From the NCBI GenBank assembly GCA_964555935.1, contig CAZKUN010000074.1:1-35732 (forward strand): a DNA stretch of 35,732 bases. Direction: 5' to 3'. The stretch's first letter is position 1. The number at the start of each line of letters is the position of its first letter. The notes beneath the pieces are model-generated. The model was not told the origin of the DNA. It made no database searches and saw only the letters and a program-made list of their open reading frames with translations. Positions 17,001-25,050 of the stretch are shown here, piece by piece. This DNA is from CAZKUN01 sp964555935. Its GTDB lineage: Bacteria > Armatimonadota > Zipacnadia > Zipacnadales > VGFC01. Position numbers and translations under genes: made by a program.

Positions 17001-18062
17001 TCTTTCCGGTTCGGCGCCTGCGGCATCCCCAACGGACCGACCTTCGCCCACGCCCACTCGCAGGGCGTTCTGAAGCACGTGGACTTCATGAATCCCGAGG
17101 GCTACAGCCTCATCAAAGGCTGGGGCATCCCGACGCCCGCGGACGACCTGCGCAAGGGCGGGCTTGTCACGCTCTACTACCGACACTTCTCGCGCGAGAA
17201 GCCGGTCGTCTGGATGGAGTTTGGGTATACCGTCAACGGCATCCATGATGCGTGGGAGCAAGGCCGCATCCACATCGACCCCAACGAAATCGCCAACCAG
17301 ACAGCCGAGTACGAGAGTCTCTACGCCATGTTCATCGAGTCCGGTGCCCGGGGAGCCGCGCCGTGGTGGTTACCGGGAGGCTTCCGTCTCGGCGAGAACT
17401 CAGACTTCGGCATGTTGCGCCCGGATGGCTCGGAGCGACCTGTCTGCGAGGTCGTCAAGGGCTACTTGCCCCAGTTCGCGGAGGTGCAGCACGAGGAGCC
17501 GACCGCGTTCATCGACCTGGACCTCGACAGCCATTATCCCGATGCGTGGGACGTATATTCGGCGGAGTACCTGAAGCTGGTACAGGCGGGTGAGAGACCC
17601 CACGTGCGGACCGCCGGAACAGGAACGACGTCGGCGAGCTGCCCGCTCACCGCGGTGGGAGGCACGGACTACAACGGACACAATCCGCCGGCCTTTCTCA
17701 ATGCGGAATTCAACTCGCTGGAGATCCGCGGCGGCGACGGCGACTGGATCGCTGTTGACGACGGATCCGCCATCGACGTGCCCGTCGGCAAGCCCGTCCG
17801 CTGCCGCGCATCCGTCGGCAACATCGGCGAAGCCACGTGGCTCGGATCAGGCGAAGTGTCCCTGGCGGGGAGAGCCGAATACGGGCTCGAGTTCTCAGCG
17901 CCCATCGACGCCGAGACCGAGTTCCTGAGAGATGCCCAGGTCTCGGAGTTCGTCCTCGTGCCAAGGGCCGATGGGGAGACCACTGTTTCCTTCGAGATGC
18001 AGGCCCAGGGACGAGCTTACTTCGGCGAGCGCCGCACGATAGTCTTGCGAGCGATGCCATAG
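14067..18062 (+). CDS. Large secreted multidomain glycoside hydrolase, clan GH-A-like
   Basis: A 1331-residue exported protein with signal peptide (about residues 1-19, WLCLVGPAAGLADE). Domain order by eye: an N-terminal beta-sandwich resembling DUF1080/LamG-type modules (ELWSDEFTGSQTYERWG); a region with alternating alpha/beta character around 230-340 (SVAIIDSREGGLAEKWADEY) like a GATase-type fold; further beta domains; then from about residue 747 a TIM-barrel beginning FMLGDEKWFFNGVNYRP. In the barrel CWELAWEPIHG supplies the likely acid/base E881 and VVWMEFGYT the likely nucleophile E1051, as in GH5/GH42-type retaining enzymes. The tail is again beta-rich. The polysaccharide substrate is uncertain; linkage to a GH62 arabinofuranosidase hints at arabinoxylan or a related hemicellulose. 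ATG at 14067 has GGAGG six bases upstream. The next gene begins 11 bases after the stop. Confidence 0.85.
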   Translation: MLAIATWLCLVGPAAGLADELWSDEFTGSQTYERWGPRCWEIADGALGFRAGQEASYQIPRLPDLTEATTTCELTATERTRQTYVWAGLTLFVDPTNQWQLSLVESPQGKRYFELLERLDGVQHAQAGGGTSATKLPMTSAGELGGWEYGQACELELALTPESITGTVTDPRTGEYWQRSYKFDGGRALMAGRPGMLVSGMEGTFREFRIDGSLPEPEEGLAIESGPRGSVAIIDSREGGLAEKWADEYRKAGYGATAVAREDLRQANVPVGEVDLLVLADATAVPLRTRDSVTQLLRCAGKLIAIGAPAFTELLTHTPEGWVDRANYAEAIIAELELVDLDAPVDEWRFAAMQPDSDASLRAADDALEFDIDHDGWGGFSHDITGAYDEDRTLLTFWARGDDQTSQMHIEFREEDGSRWIGTIGLTPEWRAHMLQPRDFPYWKDSPAPRGWEGDHFHPENVQQISLGLSQSHTPRVRKGRHKFWVQGLSTAPDPDHGNVDFSVPQIQALSPSYHLFPMQTPAKLTAGLRNTTLEMPNLTWREDAYAPVWRERGRGFDRDRSWRWIPLLEVRDDYGFHRGALVSLTVGDAVNPDAMWANVGVANAEDAFTSRKLREAVMSTSDAMTRGCFLIEAGAPVFSCKPGETMELGAEVLNASAETRELTVEFGTLIGGGGLGGGMVPATERRQVVVEAGKRATVTLPWVAPKPPSTCHVFTTLTLDGAAIDRIAQEIVVGPRPTPSAADYVRVEGSHFMLGDEKWFFNGVNYRPTFVGGYPHLNFLSREVYDPEIVERDLAWLESAGINALSAIHGVQPANADSPWAYRDQLDFLDRCERHGIKVFFFLSHARPFADADADRAIDYISQAGLANHPAIMCWELAWEPIHGSWGDGQALAFMLEPWNDWVAQRYGSVENAVADWEYEPEMVDGALPVPSYEMTLDHGEWDRMVAAFRRAFSDTLSRGYRDIVSRLREAEPSHLISFRFGACGIPNGPTFAHAHSQGVLKHVDFMNPEGYSLIKGWGIPTPADDLRKGGLVTLYYRHFSREKPVVWMEFGYTVNGIHDAWEQGRIHIDPNEIANQTAEYESLYAMFIESGARGAAPWWLPGGFRLGENSDFGMLRPDGSERPVCEVVKGYLPQFAEVQHEEPTAFIDLDLDSHYPDAWDVYSAEYLKLVQAGERPHVRTAGTGTTSASCPLTAVGGTDYNGHNPPAFLNAEFNSLEIRGGDGDWIAVDDGSAIDVPVGKPVRCRASVGNIGEATWLGSGEVSLAGRAEYGLEFSAPIDAETEFLRDAQVSEFVLVPRADGETTVSFEMQAQGRAYFGERRTIVLRAMP

Positions 18063-18073
18063 GGGAGCGACCA

Positions 18074-19162
18074 ATGCCCCACGCCCTGTCCGTTGCCATG
18101 CTCGTGATCGGCACGAGCGCAACCGCGCAGCCACCCGAAGACGCGGCGCGCGTGGCGCCGGGCGACTCGATCCAAACGGAGGTGAGCGTGGTGAAGTCGA
18201 GCGACGTCAGCGTAACGGATGGCCTGCTAGATGGTGAGTTCCGGTGGACGACAAGCGGCCCGTATGTGGCCCATCCCGAGTCAACCGAGGACACGTACGT
18301 CTCGATCAAAGACCCAACCGTCGTGTTTCACGAGGGCCTGTGGCACCTGTTCTGCACCGTTCGGCGCGACGGGCAACACCACCAGATCGAGCACCTCTCG
18401 TTTGCCGACTGGGATGATATCGCGTCGGCCGAGCGAACCGTGCTGAGCATGCACGATGACTTCATCGCCGCGCCGCAGGTCTTCTACTTCGCGCCGCAAG
18501 AGAAGTGGTACCTTATCGGCCAGGCGGCGAGCGAAGCCTGGGACCCCAAGTACGGCGCCGCCTACGCCACAAGCACCGACATCGCCGACCCTAGCGCGTG
18601 GAGCGAAGTCAGACCGCTCGAAGCGAATCACGCGGACGGCAAGGTGGGGCTCGACTTCTGGATCATCTGCGACGAGACCAAGGCCCACCTGTTCTTCACC
18701 AGCCTGGATGGGAGGATGTGGCGTGAGGAGACGAGTCTGGCGGACTTCCCAACCGGTTGGTCGGAAGCGGAACTCGCGCTTCAAGCCGACATCTTCGAGG
18801 CGAGCCACACCTACAAGCTGGCGGGGCTAGACAAGTACTTGACGGTCATCGAGGCGCAAGGCGGGCGCGGCTGGCGGTACTTCAAGGCCTACCTGGCGGA
18901 CACGCTCGACGGCGAATGGACTCCGCTCTCCGCGACCAAGGACGAGACCTTCGCGAGCATGGCCAACACCACGCACCCCGATCAGCGATGGACGGATTGC
19001 ATCAGCCACGGCGAGATCCTGCGCGCGGGCGTCGATCAACGCCTGGAGATCGACACGGCCGATCTGCGCTTCGTGTTTCAGGGCGTGCTCGACAGCGAGC
19101 GCGCCGGCCTCGGCTATGGCGAGATCCCGTGGCGGCTGGGGCTGCTCGAGTCTGCCAAGTAG
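18074..19162 (+). CDS. Secreted GH62 alpha-L-arabinofuranosidase
   Basis: A 362-residue exported enzyme. Residues 1 to about 19 (MPHALSVAMLVIGTSATAQ) are a signal peptide. The rest matches the five-bladed beta-propeller family GH62, which cleaves arabinose side chains from arabinoxylan with inversion. Motifs in order: SIKDPTVVFHEGLWHLFCT (likely catalytic base Asp), FYFAPQEKWYLIGQ, VGLDFWIICDETKAHLFFT, IFEASHTYKLAGLDKYLTVI, and CISHGEILRAG (likely acid Glu). Length is that of a single catalytic domain with no binding module. ATG at 18074 has GGGGAG overlapping the stop of the preceding glycosidase, so the two are almost certainly co-translated. It converges with the next gene, with one base between the stops. 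GH62 is best known from fungi and actinomycetes, so this is a less common host. Confidence 0.9.
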   Translation: MPHALSVAMLVIGTSATAQPPEDAARVAPGDSIQTEVSVVKSSDVSVTDGLLDGEFRWTTSGPYVAHPESTEDTYVSIKDPTVVFHEGLWHLFCTVRRDGQHHQIEHLSFADWDDIASAERTVLSMHDDFIAAPQVFYFAPQEKWYLIGQAASEAWDPKYGAAYATSTDIADPSAWSEVRPLEANHADGKVGLDFWIICDETKAHLFFTSLDGRMWREETSLADFPTGWSEAELALQADIFEASHTYKLAGLDKYLTVIEAQGGRGWRYFKAYLADTLDGEWTPLSATKDETFASMANTTHPDQRWTDCISHGEILRAGVDQRLEIDTADLRFVFQGVLDSERAGLGYGEIPWRLGLLESAK

Positions 19163-19163
19163 A

Positions 19164-22100
19164 TCAGCCCTCGAGCGCGATCTCGACGCTCCCGCCGGCG
19201 GGGATGGCAACCCGCTCCTCAGCCTGGGCGAGTCCCGCGAAGGCGTCGTTCGTCCGCAGCGTGCATTCGAGCGCGTCTTGGGTCGGATTGTGCGCGTAGA
19301 CGTCGACGCCGCCCTCGCGCCACCACGCGACAATCCGGATCTCGGCCCGATCGCACGTGACCGGATGCCCGATGACCAGGCTCACGTCCGCCTCGTTGAG
19401 ATCAACGCGCGCGTATCCCGTCCCATCGTGGACGGTGATCGCCTGCAGCGCTCCCCCGGCGACCTGCTTCGCTCCAGTCCAGTTGTCCGCGAGCCCCGCG
19501 GCTTGCACGAGTAGATCCGTCGGCATTGGCGTCTGCGAGAGAGTCGCCGCGAATGCGCCATCCTGAGCCGTCGCCACGAGCCGTCCCGTCGTGTCAACCA
19601 CGCTCCCCTTCGTCGCGTCAACCGTGTACGCGGGCTCGCACCCAATTCCGAGCGTGCGACGGACGTCCTCGAAAGGCTCGTTGCCCTCCTCGAGGCTCGT
19701 CGGCGCGGACACCGCGATGAATTTCATCTCCCACTCGTCGCCCGCCGACGCCTTCTCACCCGAAATCGGCAGCCCGAAGTTGGCTGCAAACAACCCGCTC
19801 GTCATGACCACTCGAGCCATCACCGGCGTAAGCGGGAAGATGGCGCCCGCGCCCACCGAATTCGGATAAGCGGCGACGTAATTGCCTAGGTCCATCTCGC
19901 CGTTTGCGTACCAGTGGGGTGCGTCCGGTGTCCCGACGCGATTGAGCGTCCTCCCGTCGGCGAAGCTGGCGAAGCAGTGGTCGCCGACGCCCTCGGGGCG
20001 GCTCCCATAGTCGCTGACGGCATATCCATGCAACGCCACCGCGCTCTCGGGGTCGAACCTGAAGTCCTGCTTGGCGGCGACCGTCACCTCGTTGAAGCTC
20101 ATGCCCACGCGCTCGAACCGGGCCGTCGGAGTAATCCGGCGGACCCGGTACTCGATGAACTCCGTCGGCATGGTCCGATAGCTCGGGGCGCAGTCCTTCC
20201 GCTGGGGCGTGCCTTCCGCGTACTTCGACCGGACGATCTGGTCGAGTATCTGCACTTCCGGGCCGGCGACCCCGTAGATATTCGATGCCGCCGATGCCGG
20301 TCCACCCTCTTCGATGCCTCCCTCAATCGCGGCCCGGACCGCAACCTTGCCCGATGAGCCCGTCCACGTTCCATCCCATGACGGCGGGAAATCCGACGTG
20401 TAGTCCACCGAACAGGGAGCCCCCCAGGTAGGAATCCACCCCGCGTAGACTGCCGAGGTGGTCCCGGTTGTGTAGAGCAGCCTGCCCTTGGCGTTGCGTT
20501 GCAGCGTCGCTGAGATCGTGTTCTGGTGGTCGCCGCACTGGTTGACGTATGCCTCCGAGAACCGGACGCGGATGCCGGGCGAAACCAGCATCCCCCCGTC
20601 CGCGTCCGTCGCAGTGAAGTGGAAGACGTGCTGCCGGTCGTGGTGGCCAGGCCACTCGCGGGCGCACTCAGTCCCATCGCCGGCAAAGCGCATGAACGGC
20701 CGACCCCGGTCCGTCACGCTCACCTCGCTCACTCCCGCCGGCGAGCTGACGTTGAGCCGCATCTTGGTGCGGCTCGATCCCGGCGCGGGCGGCGCCCAAT
20801 ACATGGCGTTGATGTCAGACCACTCCACCAGCTTCGGCCCGCTGGACAGATACGCGAAGTGCGGGTTCATCCAGTACAGACGCCCGGCTTGCTTCTGCGG
20901 CGTGATCTGGAGCTTCAGGTCTTCGGCGTCGCGGACGCGCCACACGTTCTGCAGGCCAGTCTCGGCCGCGTCCGCCACGGCATCGGGCGACGTGATGAGG
21001 TGCAGCGACAGCGGCACCAGGTTGTGGAACTGGGCGTTCAGCGCCAGGTAATGATCCAGCGAGTCGTCCACCAACTCCCCATTCTCGTACGTGTGAACCG
21101 CGCAGGCCGTCATATTCTTCAGGATCTGCGGGTCGCGGTCGGGGTGGGCGTGGAGCCGAGTGATGGCCAGGAAACCGCTGTGCATCTGGCTGCCCCAGAA
21201 GTTGTACGTATCGTCGATGTGCTTGCCGTCCGCGGCCAGCCCCGGCCCGACGGGGTAGTTGAACTCGCCGAACGCGACGTACTGATCGCCCTGAAGCGTC
21301 TCGTAGTCGATGCCCGGCAGCGCCAGGAACTCGGCGTTCGATTCGGCCGCGCAGTCATCCCGCAGGCCGTTCCATTCGTCGGCGGTCAGCTCATCCAGCC
21401 GTTCCGCGAACAGGATGGCCTGGTATCCGGCATCCTTCGCGGCGGCGCAGTACTCCGCCACAGTCCCGGATCCGCCCGTCAGCGCTGTCCGAGCCCCGGC
21501 GAGGACTTTCAGGTGCCGCAGGTCGAGCGGAGCCGGAAACATCTCCGTTTCCCAGTCCACCTCATAGGCCACGTATTCCTCAGGACGAGTTTCGGGCGTC
21601 TCAGGCGTGATGTAGCCGCCAAACGCGCCGCTCTCCACCGACGGCTCCGCCAGCCACTCGATCAGCCGCACGCAGAGCTTGCCCATGTCGCTGGGCGTCC
21701 CGTTAGCTCCCGCCTCCCAGACGATGCTCTCCATCGACCGGTTACGCGCTCCCCAGAACGTCCAGTTCGGCCACAGCGCCAGAATGGCGGCTCGCCCGTT
21801 CTCCACCGACCTGGTCGCCACGATGGGCGGCTCCGTTGGGTAGGCAGCCGCCTCAGTCTCCTGCACGCCGGTGTTGGGCGTCGTCCGCACGGATCGCGCC
21901 GAGGCTTCTCCACTCACCAGCGTCGTCCAGGGGTCGCCGAGCTTGGGCACGTAGAGGGTCTTCTGCCCGTCAGCGCGCCACGACCGAGCGGGGTAGTAGA
22001 TGGTCGTCAGCCCCTCAGTGACAGGAGAGGCCGTTAGATTCGTCGTCCACGAATAGTCCCAGCGGATGAACCGCGTCTGCCGGTGAAGGTGCTCAGGATC

Positions 22101-22556
22101 CGTGACTTGTTCATCCAGAAGCTGCGCGTCCCACCGTTTCAGGAATACGTTCGCCGACACGCGTCCCTTGTCCCAGCCGCCGCTTCCCATGCACGAGAGC
22201 ACGCCCCCGCCGGCGCTGCAGTATTCATGAAGCGCCTCAAACGCCGCGGCGACGTGGGGCGGCACCTCGCCTCGTTCATTGGCGCTTGGCACGTCCGTCA
22301 GAACCACGGCATTGAATGGCTTGAGGCTCTCCGGCGTGACGGTCTTCCAGCTCAACACGCCGACCTCAAGCCCTGCGTCGATGAGGTCGGGTGCCGCGTC
22401 GTATTCGTCCAGGTAGTGGAACTCCCTGGAGACGAACGCGACCGACGGCGCCGCTGCGGCCGCCGAGGCCAGGGCCAGACACGAGGCAACGATCATCAGC
22501 CCGCCCAGCAGACCGAGGAGTCTTTTGGGGCGTATTGAACGGGAGTGGATTGGCAT
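19164..22556 (-). CDS. Large secreted protein with GATase1-like and degenerate PHP-like domains
   Basis: An 1130-residue exported protein I cannot assign to a named family. Residues 1-36 are a signal peptide (GLMIVASCLALASAAAAA). Residues 37 to about 320 look like a class I glutamine-amidotransferase-type or ThuA-like alpha/beta domain (SVAFVSREFHYLDEYD, FNAVVLTDVPSA, GGGVLSCMGSGGW). About 365-560 follows the outline of a PHP phosphoesterase (TVAEYCAAAKDAGYQAILFA, LPGIDYETLQGDQYVAFGE) but the HxH and DH metal motifs are missing. The C-terminal half is beta-rich with repeated sandwich-like strands and Trp/Gly-rich segments, probably carbohydrate contacting. The ATG at 22556 is preceded by AGGAGG at 13 bases, longer than usual, so the start is less sure. 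Beside two glycosidases, a role in surface polysaccharide handling is inferred. Confidence 0.8.
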   Translation of the reverse strand: MPIHSRSIRPKRLLGLLGGLMIVASCLALASAAAAAPSVAFVSREFHYLDEYDAAPDLIDAGLEVGVLSWKTVTPESLKPFNAVVLTDVPSANERGEVPPHVAAAFEALHEYCSAGGGVLSCMGSGGWDKGRVSANVFLKRWDAQLLDEQVTDPEHLHRQTRFIRWDYSWTTNLTASPVTEGLTTIYYPARSWRADGQKTLYVPKLGDPWTTLVSGEASARSVRTTPNTGVQETEAAAYPTEPPIVATRSVENGRAAILALWPNWTFWGARNRSMESIVWEAGANGTPSDMGKLCVRLIEWLAEPSVESGAFGGYITPETPETRPEEYVAYEVDWETEMFPAPLDLRHLKVLAGARTALTGGSGTVAEYCAAAKDAGYQAILFAERLDELTADEWNGLRDDCAAESNAEFLALPGIDYETLQGDQYVAFGEFNYPVGPGLAADGKHIDDTYNFWGSQMHSGFLAITRLHAHPDRDPQILKNMTACAVHTYENGELVDDSLDHYLALNAQFHNLVPLSLHLITSPDAVADAAETGLQNVWRVRDAEDLKLQITPQKQAGRLYWMNPHFAYLSSGPKLVEWSDINAMYWAPPAPGSSRTKMRLNVSSPAGVSEVSVTDRGRPFMRFAGDGTECAREWPGHHDRQHVFHFTATDADGGMLVSPGIRVRFSEAYVNQCGDHQNTISATLQRNAKGRLLYTTGTTSAVYAGWIPTWGAPCSVDYTSDFPPSWDGTWTGSSGKVAVRAAIEGGIEEGGPASAASNIYGVAGPEVQILDQIVRSKYAEGTPQRKDCAPSYRTMPTEFIEYRVRRITPTARFERVGMSFNEVTVAAKQDFRFDPESAVALHGYAVSDYGSRPEGVGDHCFASFADGRTLNRVGTPDAPHWYANGEMDLGNYVAAYPNSVGAGAIFPLTPVMARVVMTSGLFAANFGLPISGEKASAGDEWEMKFIAVSAPTSLEEGNEPFEDVRRTLGIGCEPAYTVDATKGSVVDTTGRLVATAQDGAFAATLSQTPMPTDLLVQAAGLADNWTGAKQVAGGALQAITVHDGTGYARVDLNEADVSLVIGHPVTCDRAEIRIVAWWREGGVDVYAHNPTQDALECTLRTNDAFAGLAQAEERVAIPAGGSVEIALEG

Positions 22557-22752
22557 GGGGTGTCCCGATCCTCCTGGTAGAGCAGCACTCGCATACCGAC
22601 ACCCGCAACATTGGCACCCGCCGCATCGCTGACCTTCAAGGCGGGCCAACATGGCACTACCATCCACGTCGATGCACGCGCCTCAATGGGGAGCCCTGCG
22701 GGGAACGGCTTCTTCGTGCGGTCGCCAACCACGCCGCCACCTGTAACGGAAA

Positions 22753-22783
22753 GCCCCCCGCCGAGTAGACTCGAGCGGGGGGC
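22753..22783 (-). terminator. Hairpin terminator of the nar-act operon
   Basis: Arms CCCCCCGC+CGAG and CTCG+GCGGGGGG (22754-22765 and 22770-22782, one bulged A at 22774, loop TAGA) plus an outer G-C pair make a very stable hairpin 25 bases after the actF stop. On the minus strand it is followed by CTTTCC, a short T run. The remaining stretch to 22557 has no convincing gene; it holds the leader of the 1130-residue protein gene. Confidence 0.65.
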
Positions 22784-22807
22784 GGCAGGTCGTCGTGAGT
22801 TCTGGCC

Positions 22808-23962
22808 CTACTCGCCGAAGTGCGCGCTCTCGATGAGGTAAGGATCGTTGGCTGGGACCGGATCAGCAACGCGGAAGCTGCGGAGGAAGGCAAAGACGAA
22901 CAGCGCCATCATGCCCGCGAAGGTAAGGATCTCAACGAACCCAAATCGCACCGGCATCTTCAAGGCGGGCATCACAAGCAGGTAGACGTCGAGCCAGCGG
23001 CCGACGAGCACGATCACGGCGGCTCGCAGTAGCCACTTCGGAGAGCGCCTCGACGAGGCCGGGATGAGGATCACGAGTGGGACGATCCAATTGAGCGCGA
23101 AGTTGAGCAGGAAGAGAATCGTCCACCCGCCCGTCAGCCTGAGGGCGAAGTACGCGGTCTCCTCGCCGATGTTCGTGTAGTAAATGAGCATGAACTGACT
23201 GAACCAGATGTAGGCCCAGAATGTGCTCGTCGCGCAGATGATTCGGGAGAGTTCGTAGACGTGATGCTCGGTGATGCCGGGGATGATGTTGCGCGCCCGC
23301 ATGTAGAGCAGGAAGAGCGCCATCGCAGCCGTGCCACCAAGCAAGAGCCCGGCGAAGCAGTACACGGGGAACATCGTGCTGTACCAGTTCGGCTCCAGCG
23401 ACATGACCCAGTCGATGCTGCTGAAGATAAACGTCACGCCACACACCATGAGGAATACCGCGGAGCGAATCTGGTTCTTGCGCGTGTGGCGCACGTCGCC
23501 ATCGGCGTCCTGGCGCGTTGAGTGGGATCGCAGGATGTACGCGAACAGTATCCAGATCGCGCACGTCACGACAGTGCGCGCGAGAATGAACCCGGGGTTG
23601 AGGTAGGCGGTCTTGAACCCCACGTGCGGACCGGGGTGCAGTTTTTCCAGCCCCGGGTAGATCGCGGAGCGGCCAAAGAAGAGGACGAGCATCAACACGG
23701 CACCGACCGGCAGATACGCGGCCATGGCCTCCGGGATCCGCCGAAACAGCACTGCCCAACCCGAGCTAAGCACGTAGTTGAGGGCAATGAAGATGACGCC
23801 ATAGAGCGCGATCATGAGGAAGTAGTAGTTGCCAACCAGGAGGCTCGCCCACGCTCGCTCGGGCAACACGAACACGCCGATGACGAAGGCCGCGAGTCCG
23901 ACCGCCGCTATGCCAAGCAGACACTTGCGATGCTTGTTGTAGGCCGCGTTAATCAAGTCCAC
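22808..23962 (-). CDS. actF: Alternative complex III membrane subunit ActF
   Basis: A 384-residue polytopic protein with about ten membrane helices, the second large quinol-site-type subunit of ACIII. ACIII oxidises quinol and passes electrons to a periplasmic cytochrome or terminal complex. ActF is related to ActC/NrfD but has no cofactor motif. The loop DWVMSLEPNWYSTMFPVY is a very clear family signature; TEHHVYELSRIICATSTFWAY and LTGGWTILFLLNF are further conserved helices. The GTG start is immediately after the actE stop (TAG then GTG), with GGGAGG upstream. It is the last gene of the long leftward operon and a strong hairpin follows. Confidence 0.95.
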   Translation of the reverse strand: MDLINAAYNKHRKCLLGIAAVGLAAFVIGVFVLPERAWASLLVGNYYFLMIALYGVIFIALNYVLSSGWAVLFRRIPEAMAAYLPVGAVLMLVLFFGRSAIYPGLEKLHPGPHVGFKTAYLNPGFILARTVVTCAIWILFAYILRSHSTRQDADGDVRHTRKNQIRSAVFLMVCGVTFIFSSIDWVMSLEPNWYSTMFPVYCFAGLLLGGTAAMALFLLYMRARNIIPGITEHHVYELSRIICATSTFWAYIWFSQFMLIYYTNIGEETAYFALRLTGGWTILFLLNFALNWIVPLVILIPASSRRSPKWLLRAAVIVLVGRWLDVYLLVMPALKMPVRFGFVEILTFAGMMALFVFAFLRSFRVADPVPANDPYLIESAHFGE

Positions 23963-24532
23963 CTACTCGTTGCCTCCCTGTAAGGAACGAACATACACGA
24001 TGACCCGCCAGCGATCATCCCAGGACACCTGGGACGCGTAGGAGCTCATCTTGTTGCGTCCGAGCGTGATCGTGTGGAACATCTCCCCGTCGCTCAATGC
24101 CTGAGTCTCAGCAGTCAGGAAGTTGGCGGGGTTCGGGAATTTCGGGATTATGGGACCGTCGCCCTGCCCCCCGGCGCCGTGACACACCAGGCAGAACGTC
24201 TCGTAGGCAGACTGACCGCGTTCGAGCGTCTCGGGAGACGCGGCAAACGGGTTCGCGAGTTCCTGGCCGGCCCGCAGACGGTCCTCGTCGGTGGCCTCGT
24301 AATGGAACGGGTGCGCGCCCCTGGCGAGCGTGCCCGCCGGTGGGAGTTGCATGGTCATCCCGTTGGCCAGCACCAGGTTCTCCGACTGAGTCCGAGAAGC
24401 AGGCGACTTGAACATCTGAGTCGGCAGATACCAGTTTGGTTCGGTCAAGTCGCGCCTGAGCGCCCACATGGCCCCCAGAACAACCACGGGCAGCAGCACG
24501 ACTCCTGACCACAATGCCAATCGTTTGATCAC
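23963..24532 (-). CDS. actE: Alternative complex III monoheme cytochrome c ActE
   Basis: A 189-residue membrane-anchored cytochrome c. An N-terminal helix (about 6-24, LALWSGVVLLPVVVLGAMWA) anchors it on the outer face of the membrane. The heme site is C114-x2-C117-H118 (FCLVCHGAGGQGDGP) and M162 in GRNKMSSYASQV is the likely axial ligand, giving a high-potential heme. This is the probable electron exit of ACIII. The conserved approach sequence NWYLPTQMFKSPA is typical of ActE. GTG start, overlapping the actD stop by four bases (GTGA). Confidence 0.95.
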   Translation of the reverse strand: MIKRLALWSGVVLLPVVVLGAMWALRRDLTEPNWYLPTQMFKSPASRTQSENLVLANGMTMQLPPAGTLARGAHPFHYEATDEDRLRAGQELANPFAASPETLERGQSAYETFCLVCHGAGGQGDGPIIPKFPNPANFLTAETQALSDGEMFHTITLGRNKMSSYASQVSWDDRWRVIVYVRSLQGGNE

Positions 24533-25050
24533 GCTATCTCGTCTCCCTCATCGACCTCGACGGCGCCGTACTCCCAAAGCGAGGCAACCATCTCCGCGGC
24601 GTCGATCGACGCGTCCGACTGCACGAGCACGATGGCAAATCGATCGTCCGAGACGCGCCGCAGCTTGGGAGCGGCTCGCCCCGGCCACAGCTTCGTACAG
24701 GCCAGCAGCGCCAGCACTCCGATGATGCCAGACAGCAGAACCGTCAGCTCGAATGTTACGGGAATGAACGCGGGCCAGGCAAGGAATGGCTGACCCCCGA
24801 TGATGATCGGCCAGTCGTACGCGGATGTCCATGCCTGAAACGCCAGTCCCAAGGTCAACCCGAGCACGCCCGCGCCAATCCCGACCCAGACCAACCGGGA
24901 CGGGGCCAGGCCCATGGCCTTGTCCAGGCCGTGAACGGGGTAAGGCGTGAACACATCCTGCACGTCGTAGTCGCTGGCGCGAGCATCCGCAACGGCGCGC
25001 ACGACGTCGTGTTCGTTCTCAAAGTAGCCGATGCAGTACCTGTTACTCAT
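24529..25050 (-). CDS. actD: Alternative complex III subunit ActD (DUF3341)
   Basis: A 173-residue membrane protein. The N-terminal soluble part (YCIGYFENEHDVVRAVADAR, DVFTPYPVHGLDKAMGL) is the DUF3341 signature. Two membrane helices follow (about 55-75 and 98-118) with the conserved loop PIIIGGQPFLAWPAFIPVTFE, then a short cytoplasmic tail. It carries no cofactor and holds ACIII subunits together. ATG at 25050 overlaps the actC stop by eight bases. Confidence 0.95.
   Translation of the reverse strand: MSNRYCIGYFENEHDVVRAVADARASDYDVQDVFTPYPVHGLDKAMGLAPSRLVWVGIGAGVLGLTLGLAFQAWTSAYDWPIIIGGQPFLAWPAFIPVTFELTVLLSGIIGVLALLACTKLWPGRAAPKLRRVSDDRFAIVLVQSDASIDAAEMVASLWEYGAVEVDEGDEIA

Noticed and set aside
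19144..19176. Inverted repeat GCTCGAG/CTCGAGC around the convergent stops of GH62 and the 1130-residue protein
   Set aside because: A 7-bp stem with a 19-base loop and no T run is too weak to call a terminator; it may be chance in GC-rich coding sequence.
20526..22037. Long open frame (about 500 codons) on the plus strand
   Set aside because: It is antisense to the secreted 1130-residue protein gene and is open only because of the strong codon-position GC bias; its translation is Arg/Val/His-rich with no recognisable motif or signal.
22496..22732. 78-codon minus-strand frame between actF and the secreted protein gene
   Set aside because: It has no clear ribosome site or motif and overlaps the signal-peptide coding start of the downstream gene; more likely leader sequence, although a degraded gene remnant cannot be excluded.
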